Below are positions 1 through 8,471 of a stretch of 64,000 nt of DNA, piece after piece. Origin of the DNA: Chloroflexota bacterium. GTDB lineage: Bacteria; Chloroflexota; Anaerolineae; Anaerolineales; UBA4823. The notes beneath the pieces were generated by a model that worked only from the letters and a program-made list of their open reading frames with translations, ran no database searches and was not told the origin of the DNA. Location of the stretch: positions 110,546-174,545 of the forward strand of contig JAKOUW010000016.1 of NCBI GenBank assembly GCA_029782365.1, given 5' to 3'. Position numbers and translations under genes: made by a program. The number at the start of each line of letters is the position of its first letter. Position 1 is the first letter of the stretch.

Positions 1-1
1 T

Positions 2-1024
2 TTCATGGCTTCCATGTTCAATACCATGGTCAGTGACCTGGTCAAGTCGTACGAGCGCAATATGAACTATGACCTGACCCTGGTGGTGCGTCATTCTGAC
101 CCCAAGACCCTGGCGTCGCTGGCTAACACGGAAGGGATCGCCTCTTACAAAGGCGTTTACTTGAAATCTGCTGAAATTTTGAATTACCAGAGCTTTTTCA
201 ACATGCTGCATGGCATCGACGGCCCGGATTTCTTCCAGTACGTGGATGTAGGAGGTCTGGAAGATAACCGCTCGGCACTGCAAAATCTGAATAACGGCAA
301 GAATATCGTTACCACCAACGTAATGAAAGGGAAATTAGGGCTGAAACTGGGCGACACGCTCCTTCTGCGTTTTGGAGGCAAGGAGATTCCCTACACCATC
401 ACCGGTTTTGTCGAAACCAATTTGGGAGTAGGTCATTCGGCTTTCATTTCTGCCGAGAACTTCCGATCTGACATGGGCGTGGCGGACTACGATTGGATCT
501 ATATCAAAACAAACGCCCCTTCCGAGGCTGTCAAGAGCAACCTGGTCAGAAGCCTGGGCAAAGAAGTGATCTCACTGCAAACGGAAGCCGACTGGCTGGC
601 AGCCAACGCAGACAAAGTGGCATCAGTATTCAACGCCATCAGCAGTTACAGTTACCTGGCGCTCCTGGTTGGAATTATTGGCGTCGTCAACAACCTGGTG
701 GCAAGCTTCATCGAACGCAAGCGCAGTTTTGCCATGCTGCGCTGCGTAGGGATGAGCAAGAAGAGCCTGAACCGCATGCTGATCACTGAAGCGGTGGCCA
801 TGGGCGTGTTCGGAGTTGTGTTTGGGCTGTTGTGCGCCATGGTGATGTCCGTCGCCATACCTGCCGCGGTCAGCGTTTTGTGGGGCAAGGTGACTGTCCA
901 AATCGCTGTGCAGGAAATGGCCTTGATGGGCGTGGTGGGCGTCCTGGCCATGCTGGGCATCTCGGTTGTGCCGGTGACGAGCAGCGACAAGCTCAGCCTG
1001 ATTCAAACCATCAAGTATGAATAA
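2..1024 (+). CDS. ABC transporter permease, FtsX/MacB type (5'-truncated by window edge)
   Basis: This is the C-terminal part of a membrane permease; the reading frame is open to the left edge, so the true start lies outside the window. The first ~200 residues form a soluble extracytoplasmic domain. Hydrophobic segments follow around residues 215-235, 260-290 and 305-325. This pattern (large soluble domain, then three final TM helices, with an RKRSFAMLRCVGMS stretch after the first of them) is characteristic of FtsX/MacB/LolC permeases. Such permeases act by mechanotransmission and often move lipoproteins, peptides or drugs; the substrate here cannot be read. The cognate ATPase starts 16 bp downstream. 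Confidence 0.85.
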   Translation, partial: FMASMFNTMVSDLVKSYERNMNYDLTLVVRHSDPKTLASLANTEGIASYKGVYLKSAEILNYQSFFNMLHGIDGPDFFQYVDVGGLEDNRSALQNLNNGKNIVTTNVMKGKLGLKLGDTLLLRFGGKEIPYTITGFVETNLGVGHSAFISAENFRSDMGVADYDWIYIKTNAPSEAVKSNLVRSLGKEVISLQTEADWLAANADKVASVFNAISSYSYLALLVGIIGVVNNLVASFIERKRSFAMLRCVGMSKKSLNRMLITEAVAMGVFGVVFGLLCAMVMSVAIPAAVSVLWGKVTVQIAVQEMALMGVVGVLAMLGISVVPVTSSDKLSLIQTIKYE

Positions 1025-1039
1025 GAAAGGAAACATGCG

Positions 1040-1732
1040 ATGAAAAAAGCCATCGAAGTAAAAAATGTGTACAAATCCTTCCAACTGGCCGATGAAGCGG
1101 TGGAAGTGCTGAAAAACGTAAACCTGGAAGTCGAGCAAGGCGATTTCATCTCCATCATGGGACCGTCTGGCTCCGGGAAAAGCACACTGCTGTACCTGAT
1201 GGGCGGGCTGGATAAAGTGACGCAAGGCTCGATCCGCGTCAACGGCATCGAAATGCAGGGGCTGGACGACGAAGCAGAGAGCCGCATGCGCCGCAAGGAT
1301 ATCGGCTTTGTTTTTCAAGCTTACAACCTGATTGATAACCTGACGCTGGAAGAAAACATCCTGCTGCCTGCTCTATTGGAAGGCAAGAAGAAAAAGGATG
1401 CCGTCAAAAAGGCCGAGGAACTGATGGCTACGGTAGGGATTATTAAGCGCCGCAATCATACCCCTAAGGAGCTTTCGGGTGGGGAGCAGCAGCGCACTGC
1501 CATCGCCCGCGCCTTGATCAATGAGCCCAGCATTTTGTTTGCTGACGAACCGATAGGCAACCTGGACAGCAAGACGGGCAATGAGATCCTCGAGCTGCTG
1601 CGCCAAATCAATCGCCAAAATGGGATCACGATCTTGATGGTCACGCACTCAGAAGAGTCAACCCGCTATGGCAAGCGCGTCATCCGCTTGAAGGATGGCG
1701 AGGTGGTCGTAGCTTCGCCTGTGGCGGTATGA
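1040..1732 (+). CDS. ABC transporter ATP-binding protein, LolD/MacB family
   Basis: A 230-aa stand-alone nucleotide-binding domain. Walker A is GPSGSGKST at residues 41-49, the signature is LSGGEQQ from residue 145, and Walker B is ILFADEP around 165-171 with catalytic E170. It also has the GNLDSKTG D-loop and a switch histidine in VTHS. Length and sequence style fit the LolD/MacB/FtsE clade, which partners FtsX-type permeases, and such a permease lies directly upstream. A GAAAGGAA-type RBS precedes the ATG. The downstream peptidase starts 1 nt after the stop, so the three genes are very probably one operon. Substrate unknown. Confidence 0.93.
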   Translation: MKKAIEVKNVYKSFQLADEAVEVLKNVNLEVEQGDFISIMGPSGSGKSTLLYLMGGLDKVTQGSIRVNGIEMQGLDDEAESRMRRKDIGFVFQAYNLIDNLTLEENILLPALLEGKKKKDAVKKAEELMATVGIIKRRNHTPKELSGGEQQRTAIARALINEPSILFADEPIGNLDSKTGNEILELLRQINRQNGITILMVTHSEESTRYGKRVIRLKDGEVVVASPVAV

Positions 1733-1733
1733 G

Positions 1734-3269
1734 ATGCACCGCTCGATCCTGGTCTGCACGGCTGGCATTGGTTTTCTTTTGCTGATTTTGTTCGGCGTCG
1801 CTCCGCTCTTTTTGCCAAAATCTGAGCCTTCATCCCTGCCTGCGGAGCAGTTTTCGGCGGAGCGCGCTATACGGCATGTGGAAAGGTTGGCGCAGAGGCC
1901 GCGCCTGGTGGGGACCGCCGGGATGGAAGAAGCGTCTTCTTACGTGAGCGCCATCCTGCAGGGGTGCGGGCTGATCCCCGAATTCCAAGTGGATTCATCT
2001 CCCAAAGGCATCCTTCGCAATGTAATCGCCCGGCTCCCAGGCAGGCATCCTTCGGGAGCGCTGTTAATCTTGACGCATGTAGACTCAATCTCCTACGGCG
2101 CGGGTGATAACGCCAGCGGCGCAGGCGTGCTGCTCGAAGCAGCCTGCGCTCTGAAAGCAGGGAAACAGCTCCAGAATGATATTATCTTGCTTTTTGAAGA
2201 TGGCGAAGAATTTGGCTACCTGGGCGGCTACGCCTTCGCGTTAAACGATGCACCGGCTAACCCCATCCGCCGTGTCATCGGTCTGGATACCGCCGCCTGG
2301 GGGCCAGTTGTCCTGCTTCAGACCACTCCTGAGAATGCCAGCCTGGTGCAAGCGTATGCCAGCTCAGTGAAAAACCCAACCGCCTATGGTTTCTTCGCCG
2401 ATGCGGATTGGAACATTTCCGGCGACACTTCCGAAATCCAGCCGTTTTTTGAGCGAGGCATCCCCGGTCTGGAATTGGAAGACCCGAGAGCTTTCAGTGG
2501 GAAGCACTCAGAGACTGATACGCTGAACAGTGTTTTGCCTGGCAGTCTCCAACAGATGGGCGACCAGGTGCTGGCGCTGGCCAGGTTCCTCGGCGATTCT
2601 GACCTGGCAAGCCGCTCTAACGGTCGGCTCAGCTTCTTCTCGCTGTGGAGGATAGGGCTGGTCTACTACCCGGCAGGCTGGAACCTGGCGCTCGCCGCCC
2701 TCTCATTCATCGCTGTGGCGTTTCTGATCGGGAAGGGGCTGCGGCGGAAAGACCTGGCCGGTCATGCTCTGATCCTGGCAGCCATCATCTTATTCCTGGC
2801 GCTTATCTTAGCCGCCCTGGCCGGCGCGGTTGGAGGCGCTGTTTTCGGCGCGCTCTTTCCCAATCCGAATCCCCGCGCTGGCAGCTACCTGGTGCCTGCC
2901 AGCCTGCCATTTTTTGCTGCGGCGACAGCCTGTATTGGGATTGCACTCCTTTTCCTGCGTTCAAAGCTGATCAGAGCGTTTGGCGACCAGGCTGTCAGGC
3001 TGGGCGGCCTGCTCTCCTGGGCTTTCTTTGCATTGATTTCAGCCGTTTGGCTGCCGGTGGGGAGTTACTTGTTCACACTGCCCTTCGCGGCAGGCGTGCT
3101 GGTATCCTTTTTCCCGCCGCGCTGGCAGTATGCCAGGCTGCTCCCGTTTGCGGTCGGGACAATCCTACTTGCCCCCAACCTGGCCTTGGCCTTCATCAGC
3201 ACCGGGTTGCAAACGCTGCCGCTTGTCACTCTCCTGGTCGCGGCAGACAGTATATTATGGCCTTCTTGA
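1734..3269 (+). CDS. M28 family zinc aminopeptidase with C-terminal membrane domain
   Basis: A 511-aa protein. An N-terminal hydrophobic segment (about residues 5-24) looks like an uncleaved signal anchor. Residues ~40-285 are an M28 peptidase domain. The five expected zinc ligands and the catalytic pair can be read: H115 (THVDS), D125 (GAGDNASG), E158-E159 (EDGEEFG), D185 (GLDTA) and H258 (KHSETD). The remaining ~210 residues hold about 6-7 hydrophobic helices, an architecture seen in eukaryotic and bacterial Fxna-like M28 proteins. It begins 1 nt after the ATPase stop, so it is translationally coupled to the ABC genes. It may trim peptides handled by that transporter, which is inference from linkage. 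Confidence 0.88.
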   Translation: MHRSILVCTAGIGFLLLILFGVAPLFLPKSEPSSLPAEQFSAERAIRHVERLAQRPRLVGTAGMEEASSYVSAILQGCGLIPEFQVDSSPKGILRNVIARLPGRHPSGALLILTHVDSISYGAGDNASGAGVLLEAACALKAGKQLQNDIILLFEDGEEFGYLGGYAFALNDAPANPIRRVIGLDTAAWGPVVLLQTTPENASLVQAYASSVKNPTAYGFFADADWNISGDTSEIQPFFERGIPGLELEDPRAFSGKHSETDTLNSVLPGSLQQMGDQVLALARFLGDSDLASRSNGRLSFFSLWRIGLVYYPAGWNLALAALSFIAVAFLIGKGLRRKDLAGHALILAAIILFLALILAALAGAVGGAVFGALFPNPNPRAGSYLVPASLPFFAAATACIGIALLFLRSKLIRAFGDQAVRLGGLLSWAFFALISAVWLPVGSYLFTLPFAAGVLVSFFPPRWQYARLLPFAVGTILLAPNLALAFISTGLQTLPLVTLLVAADSILWPS

Positions 3270-3466
3270 TTGGCGAAGGTTTTGCCAAGAAAGTTTGAAC
3301 GTGTTGAATATAGCCAGAATGAATCGGAACTGCAGAACCTATCCAACCGGATAGTCTAAGACTCACCGCTGGACAGAGGAATTTTTCTTTTCTGCAGGCT
3401 ACCATTAAGAAGAGCGAACGAAATCGCCCGCCTCGCCCAGACTCTCACTCAAAGAAGGACTTCACG

Positions 3467-4180
3467 ATGAAAAACCAACTTGCTCCCTGGCTCATGCTTT
3501 TTTCCCGTTCTGCATTCTTTATGTTTTTTCAGGGCTTGATTGCACTGCTGCTGTTGATTACGGGCGCATCCTCGGCCTGGAATGAATCCACCCGTTGGTG
3601 GACCTTCATCGTGACCCTCGCCAACCTGGCCTCTTTATACGTACTGGTGCGCCTGTACAAGGGCGAAGGCCGCAATTTCTTTGAAACACTGCGCTTCTCA
3701 CGCTCCACCTGGAAGACCGACGTTTTGTGGCTGGTAGGATTCAGCGTTATCGGCCTGCCCGTGGCTGCATGGCCGCGCGAACCGCTGGCTGCTGCGATCT
3801 TCGGCGACTCAATGGTTGCCACCAGGATGCTGTTCCAACCGCTTCCGACCTGGGCATTTGTGTTCAGTTTTCTTTTCCCGCTCACCATCTGGTTTTCCGA
3901 ACTGCCCACTTATTTCGGTTACTGCATGCCGCGCCTTGAGACGCTGCTCAAGAATGGTTGGATTGCCTGGATCCTGGCTTCACTGGCGCTCGCCGCACAG
4001 CATATGTTCCTGCCTCTTATCCTCAACAATGGATATCTCCTGTGGCGCTTCGGGATGTTCCTGCCCTTCGCCCTGGTCAGTGGGCTGGCGATTAAATTCC
4101 GCCCGTCTCTTATGCCCTACTTCGTAACGGTGCATGCTCTGATGGATATCACCACAGTGTTGGTTTACATCATGCTCTAA
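3467..4180 (+). CDS. CPBP-like (CAAX protease-related) membrane protein
   Basis: A 237-aa polytopic protein with about 7 hydrophobic segments. Three spaced motifs resemble the CPBP/Abi intramembrane metalloprotease family. SELPTYFGYCMPRLE (around 145-160) matches the EExxxRG-like motif, although the usual first Glu is Ser here. LAAQHMF matches the second motif with its His. HALMDI near the C-terminus matches the third (HxxxN/D). AAGGA upstream of the ATG supports the start. The divergence in motif 1 leaves proteolytic activity uncertain. It is followed after 17 bp by an alpha/beta hydrolase gene, probably co-transcribed. Confidence 0.6.
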   Translation: MKNQLAPWLMLFSRSAFFMFFQGLIALLLLITGASSAWNESTRWWTFIVTLANLASLYVLVRLYKGEGRNFFETLRFSRSTWKTDVLWLVGFSVIGLPVAAWPREPLAAAIFGDSMVATRMLFQPLPTWAFVFSFLFPLTIWFSELPTYFGYCMPRLETLLKNGWIAWILASLALAAQHMFLPLILNNGYLLWRFGMFLPFALVSGLAIKFRPSLMPYFVTVHALMDITTVLVYIML

Positions 4181-4197
4181 AAAATTTGGAGGTTGCC

Positions 4198-5091
4198 ATG
4201 TCTGCTCCCGCTATTTTCGCATCGCCCGACGGCAAAGTCGAAATCATGCAAGCGTATCAGGCAATCATGGATGTATGGACCCAGCCTTATCAAGAGTTGA
4301 ATATTCCTACCAGTTTTGGCGAAACACATATCATCGCCAATGGCCCCGAAAACGCCCATCCTGTTGTTCTGCTGCATGCCTTGAGCGCCACGGCTGCTTC
4401 GTGGTATCGAACCATCGAAGCATTGAGCCAGAATTATCGCGTTTACGCTGTAGATATCCTGGGTGAGGGGAACAAAAGTGTGCCGCTCATGCCGTTCAAG
4501 TCGGTGGATGATTTCCTGCATTGGTTCATTGAAGTCATTGATGCACTGCAGATCAAAACCCTATATATCGCGGGAAATTCCTACGGTGGATTTACCGGTG
4601 CTTATTATGCGATGAAGCTGCCAGAGCGGGTTCTCAAATTGGCGATGATTGGGCCTGCCGCCACAATCTCCCCCATGCGGCCATTTTACGTACATATGTT
4701 TATCCCCAAGGCTGTCTACAGTTTCTTCCCCCAATTGCCCGGCATGCCAAAATCGATGCGCAGCAGTGTGGATTGGATGTACGCAGGATTGCCCGTTGAC
4801 CGGCTCTGGGATCCGGTGTTCTATAAATCGTTGATGTATGGCGGCTTGATCAACCAGGTCTTCCCGCGCGTGTACACCCAGGAAGAATTTTCACAAATAA
4901 AGGCCAGAACCCTGCTCATCGTGGGTGAGCAGGAGAGGATCTACAATAACCTGCAGTCGGCTGTTGAAGCGGCGCGCACCTTGATTCCCGGCTTGCAGGT
5001 TGAAATCATCCCCAACGCGCACCATGTCGCCGCAATTGCCAATCCGGAGAACGTCAATCAAGCCTTGCTGCGATTTTTCGCGGATGCTTAG
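4198..5091 (+). CDS. Alpha/beta hydrolase
   Basis: A 297-aa single-domain hydrolase. The nucleophile elbow GNSYGG places the catalytic serine at S128, the oxyanion-side HA motif is in VVLLHALSA, and the catalytic histidine is in NAHHVAAI (H275 or H276). An in-frame TTG 12 bp upstream is less likely to be the start, because GGAGG at 4188-4192 sits 5 nt before the ATG chosen here. There is no signal peptide, so it is probably cytoplasmic. It resembles carboxylesterase or C-C hydrolase-like proteins, but the substrate cannot be deduced. A strong terminator lies about 45 bp after the stop, ending this transcription unit. Confidence 0.87.
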   Translation: MSAPAIFASPDGKVEIMQAYQAIMDVWTQPYQELNIPTSFGETHIIANGPENAHPVVLLHALSATAASWYRTIEALSQNYRVYAVDILGEGNKSVPLMPFKSVDDFLHWFIEVIDALQIKTLYIAGNSYGGFTGAYYAMKLPERVLKLAMIGPAATISPMRPFYVHMFIPKAVYSFFPQLPGMPKSMRSSVDWMYAGLPVDRLWDPVFYKSLMYGGLINQVFPRVYTQEEFSQIKARTLLIVGEQERIYNNLQSAVEAARTLIPGLQVEIIPNAHHVAAIANPENVNQALLRFFADA

Positions 5092-5135
5092 GTTAACATT
5101 CAAGACACACCTTATTTCAAAAGAGCCGATTCTCC

Positions 5136-5167
5136 AAATGCCGCACCGATCCCGGTGCGGCATTTTG
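5136..5167 (+). terminator. Rho-independent terminator after the hydrolase gene
   Basis: A 10-bp GC-rich perfect stem (5139-5148 with 5153-5162, TGCCGCACCG/CGGTGCGGCA) with a 4-nt loop is extended by flanking A-T pairs and followed by TTTT. It separates the hydrolase unit from the contractile-tail operon. Confidence 0.88.
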
Positions 5168-5202
5168 TGTGCGTTCAGAGTCAACGATGGGAAATAATTC
5201 CC

Positions 5203-5231
5203 ACAGTCCGCCCGATCATATATGATATAAT
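5203..5231 (+). promoter_or_regulatory. Possible promoter of the contractile-tail operon
   Basis: A perfect TATAAT occurs at 5226-5231 in an AT-rich stretch after the terminator. The -35 position (about 5203-5208) is a poor match, so an activator or alternative sigma factor may be needed. The leader to the sheath ATG would be about 165 nt. The rest of the gap 5092-5402 holds only the terminator and AT-rich sequence. Confidence 0.4.
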
Positions 5232-5402
5232 TTATCTAATAAGTCTAGATTTCAGCACTGAAAAAGCGGGAATTTCTCAATTTTTCATCCTGAAATCTTT
5301 ACCTCCTCTCTCCAATCACGACTTTAAAAATTAAAAAAACCGGTGCATGGTTTGCGCGGTTTCAACGACAGAAATAGGTTTATTCGTTCAGGAGGCTTAC
5401 GC

Positions 5403-7337
5403 ATGTCTGAAATGATCATTCCCGGCACTTATATTACCGTACGAGCTGAAGGGTTGATTTCAGCCGGGCGGGTAGCCACGGGCATTGTTGGCATTGTCGG
5501 TACCGCAGCCCGCGGCCCGGTTGGCGAGCCGCAGACCTTAAGTGACTTCGCCTCCGCACGCGAACTTTTCGGCTTGCCTGATGATTTCAAACGGCCGGAT
5601 GATGGCTCTCACCCGCTCACCCTGGTGCGCGCCCTGGAGCAAATATACCAAAACGGCGCATCGGTAGTGGTTGCTGTCCGTGTGGCGGGTTCCAGCAGTT
5701 CAAACGCCAGCTATGCAGTGCTGGATAGCAACGGGCTGACCATCGCCACGTTGGAGGCCAAAACCCCAGGTTCGTGGGGCAATTCAATCAAGATAGACCT
5801 GGAGCCAGCCGACACAAACTGCCGCATTGTCGACGAAACCCATACCAGCGGCTTCACCGGCCTGACATATGCTCGCGTCGTCCCCTCGGCTGAAAACCGG
5901 CTGCGCGTCTTCCGCGGCATCACCCAGCGCTTTGAAACCCTGGACATTGTTTACAACCTGATCATCAGCGATGAAGAAGTGGTGCGCCTGCCCACGCCTC
6001 CCAACTATACCCTGGCGCACACCCCGGTTGTCCATGTGAACGCGGTCAACAAGATTCGTGTGCTGCGCAGCGATGGCACAACAGCCATCGAATACGGCAC
6101 CGGCAGCATCTTGTACGACTCCGGCGCCGCTCCAGGTCCCACAGAGGTAAACATCACCACCAGCAGCGGCGTGCTCACCTTTGGCGCTGCGCCTGCCAGC
6201 GACCAGACAGTCATCGCCACCTACGCATCCGGTCACACTGCCCCAACTGCCGGGCAGGTGTTGGTCACCACCTGGGATGGCCACCTGGATTACGGCCCCA
6301 ATACCGCCCCTGTTCAGCTCAACGGCGACAGCCTGGTAGCTTCTTACCTGGTCGATCAGCAAGACTGCGCCTTGGTGACATTAACATACGAAACAACCAA
6401 AGAAACGTTCACCATCGTGGATGGCAACCTGCTGGCATCCCTGATCAACGCCACTTCCTCTCTGGCGGACGCGGTCCCCAGCGGCCCTAATGGGGCAAAC
6501 AAGCCCAAAACCGGCGCCACAGCCTACTTCGGCACCGGCAGCAACACCCCCGGCAGCAACGGCGCCGAAGCCGGCATAAATGAATATTCTGTCGGCCTTG
6601 AATCCCTTTCGAATATGCTCATCAACATCGTCGTGCTGGCCGGGCAAGATTCAACCGCCATGGGGCCGGTGCTTGAAGCGCATTTGCGTGCCACCGAAGG
6701 CGCCGATCTGGAGCGCATTGGCGTCATCGGTGCTCCAGGCTCCACCCTGGCAGAGCACTTGGGTCACACTATGGCCAGCGATCGAATCATTCTGGTTGCC
6801 CCTGGCTTGAAGGCTTCGGATGGCACCCTGCTGCCCACCGGTTACACCGCCGCAGCGGTTGCCGGGCTGATTTCCTCTCTGCCGGTTATGACCAGCCTGA
6901 CGAATAAGACCCTGGTCATCCCCGGCCTGGCAGCCAGTTTCAACCGCGGCCAGCAAATCCAATTGATCAAGCGCGATGTGCTCACGGTTATTCCAAAAGA
7001 TGGCATGCGTGTGCTCAAAGGCATGACCACCGAGGGCGAAGGACAGCCCTTCTCCGCGATTCCTACCCGCCGGATTGTGGATTACGCCAAGTACGGTGTC
7101 CGCTCCGCCTCCAACCCCTACATTGGCCGTCTGAATAATTCCCGCGTGCGCGCGGCCCTGCAAGCTACTCTGGAGGGTTTTCTAACCGGGATGGTTGAAG
7201 ATGAAGCGCTGACCGGTTTTGACCTCTCCGTCTCAGCAACCCGCGCTCAGGAAATTGCAGGTGAGGTAAGTGTTGTGATGACTCTCCAGCCGACCTTCAG
7301 CATCGACTACATTCGTGTGGTCATGAATTTGAAGTAG
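5403..7337 (+). CDS. Contractile tail sheath protein
   Basis: A 644-aa sheath subunit. The N-terminus (IPGTYITVRAEGLISAGR, then GIVGTAARGPVG) and the C-terminal ~150 residues (GMTTEG, ending FSIDYIRVVMNLK) match the conserved sheath fold of phage and eCIS tails (gp18/XkdK/Pvc2-like). The C-terminal arm would interlock neighbouring subunits. Residues ~150-420 are a large variable insertion, including a beta-rich block at about 206-275, so it is longer than minimal sheaths. An upstream ATG at 5343 is open in frame, but AGGAGG at 5390-5395 placed 7 nt before 5403 decides the start. It is the first gene of the tail operon. Confidence 0.94.
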   Translation: MSEMIIPGTYITVRAEGLISAGRVATGIVGIVGTAARGPVGEPQTLSDFASARELFGLPDDFKRPDDGSHPLTLVRALEQIYQNGASVVVAVRVAGSSSSNASYAVLDSNGLTIATLEAKTPGSWGNSIKIDLEPADTNCRIVDETHTSGFTGLTYARVVPSAENRLRVFRGITQRFETLDIVYNLIISDEEVVRLPTPPNYTLAHTPVVHVNAVNKIRVLRSDGTTAIEYGTGSILYDSGAAPGPTEVNITTSSGVLTFGAAPASDQTVIATYASGHTAPTAGQVLVTTWDGHLDYGPNTAPVQLNGDSLVASYLVDQQDCALVTLTYETTKETFTIVDGNLLASLINATSSLADAVPSGPNGANKPKTGATAYFGTGSNTPGSNGAEAGINEYSVGLESLSNMLINIVVLAGQDSTAMGPVLEAHLRATEGADLERIGVIGAPGSTLAEHLGHTMASDRIILVAPGLKASDGTLLPTGYTAAAVAGLISSLPVMTSLTNKTLVIPGLAASFNRGQQIQLIKRDVLTVIPKDGMRVLKGMTTEGEGQPFSAIPTRRIVDYAKYGVRSASNPYIGRLNNSRVRAALQATLEGFLTGMVEDEALTGFDLSVSATRAQEIAGEVSVVMTLQPTFSIDYIRVVMNLK

Positions 7338-7368
7338 TTCTTTTCGAAGCAAAAAAGGAAGGACAGAG

Positions 7369-7869
7369 ATGCCGAACGATGTGTTTCGAGCTAATGACGC
7401 CGTGCTTGTGCTAGGCGTCGATGATACCAGTTCCCCCGAGGGAAAAGCCGCTGACGCGCTCGTCTCCCAATATGATCTGAGCAACGTGGTTGGGCGCTTG
7501 CGCGATGTCAGCCTTGCGATTGCAACCGATCTGCAGCCTTTTTATGAAATTGGGCGCCGCTATCCCACGCACCTACGTCCTGGGATCGTGCATGTTTCTG
7601 GCACAGCGGACCGGGCGCATGTCAACGGAGCCCTGCTGCGCCTGCTGATGGGCGATGGAGCAGTCAGCCCGCCCAGCGCCCCGAACTTCGTGCAGCCATC
7701 ATTTAACATCATCGCCACCCTCACCAATCCAGCCCTGCCCGACCAGTTTACCAAGGTAACAATTTTTGGCGTGAAGTTCGAAGCCTGGAGCTACCATATC
7801 CCGATGGAAGATTTCGTCATGGAATCGGTCAAATTCCAGGCAATGCGCCTGGCTTTTGAAGAAGCTTGA
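7369..7869 (+). CDS. Tail tube protein (inner tube)
   Basis: A 166-aa protein directly downstream of the sheath, behind a strong AAGGAAGGA RBS as expected for an abundant subunit. The C-terminal half, TKVTIFGVKFEAWSY followed by PMEDFVMESVKFQAMRL, matches the beta-hairpin of XkdM/gp19-type tube proteins. Six-fold rings of this protein would stack inside the sheath. Only one tube gene is visible, whereas many eCIS have two or three. Position, size and motif agree. Confidence 0.82.
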   Translation: MPNDVFRANDAVLVLGVDDTSSPEGKAADALVSQYDLSNVVGRLRDVSLAIATDLQPFYEIGRRYPTHLRPGIVHVSGTADRAHVNGALLRLLMGDGAVSPPSAPNFVQPSFNIIATLTNPALPDQFTKVTIFGVKFEAWSYHIPMEDFVMESVKFQAMRLAFEEA

Positions 7870-7883
7870 GTCAGGAGAAATAA

Positions 7884-8471
7884 GTGGAATCTGGCGCTCT
7901 TGGCCCGACTAAGCTTCTGCAGGCAGAGGATTTGTTAGCTGGCAGCAAAGCAATTTTTGATATCGAAATCCCGCCAGCTGTACTCTCTCCATCTTCCAAC
8001 CCTTCCCCCGCTCCTGACCACAAAGCGCCGGAGAAGTTGGGGTCTGCATGGAATGGGGTCAGGGTTGGCTGTGTGCGCTTGCGCCCACTCAACGTGGCGA
8101 CGCTTTCGCTGATCTCCCGCGCCTCGCGCGAGAACCCTGAGCTGGTGCCTCTTTTGATGGTCAAAGAAGCCCTGGTTGAGCCTGCCTTGAGCCTGGAGCA
8201 AGTGCGCCAACTGCACCTGGGGCTGGTTTATTATCTTGTTGCCCAGGTCAACCAGATTTCCGGTTTGAGCGCTGAGGGCGAAATCCTAAGTCAGCAAGCT
8301 GCCAGCTCCCCCTTGGGGCAAACCCATTTGCTGCTCGCCCAGCATTTCGGCTGGACTCCGGAGCAGGTCAGCCAGCTCACGCCTGGACAGGTGGCCGTGT
8401 ACCTGGCCGGCATTGAGCGCCTGCTCAATTTGCGCCCTAATCCGTCCAACGGCGAGGAGGTACGCAGGTGA
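7884..8471 (+). CDS. Putative tail assembly chaperone-like protein
   Basis: A 195-aa protein starting at GTG with AGGAG 6 nt upstream. The N-terminal half is Pro/Ser-rich. The middle (RLRPLNVATLSLISRAS, LVPLLMVKEALVEPALS) and the end (LLAQHFGWTPEQVSQLTPG) resemble tail-chaperone proteins, which sit between tube and tape-measure genes and often carry an FGWT/YGW-type motif. It probably keeps tape measure or tube monomers soluble during assembly. The next gene overlaps by 4 nt (GTGA), so translation is coupled. The assignment rests on position plus weak motif similarity. Confidence 0.45.
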   Translation: MESGALGPTKLLQAEDLLAGSKAIFDIEIPPAVLSPSSNPSPAPDHKAPEKLGSAWNGVRVGCVRLRPLNVATLSLISRASRENPELVPLLMVKEALVEPALSLEQVRQLHLGLVYYLVAQVNQISGLSAEGEILSQQAASSPLGQTHLLLAQHFGWTPEQVSQLTPGQVAVYLAGIERLLNLRPNPSNGEEVRR

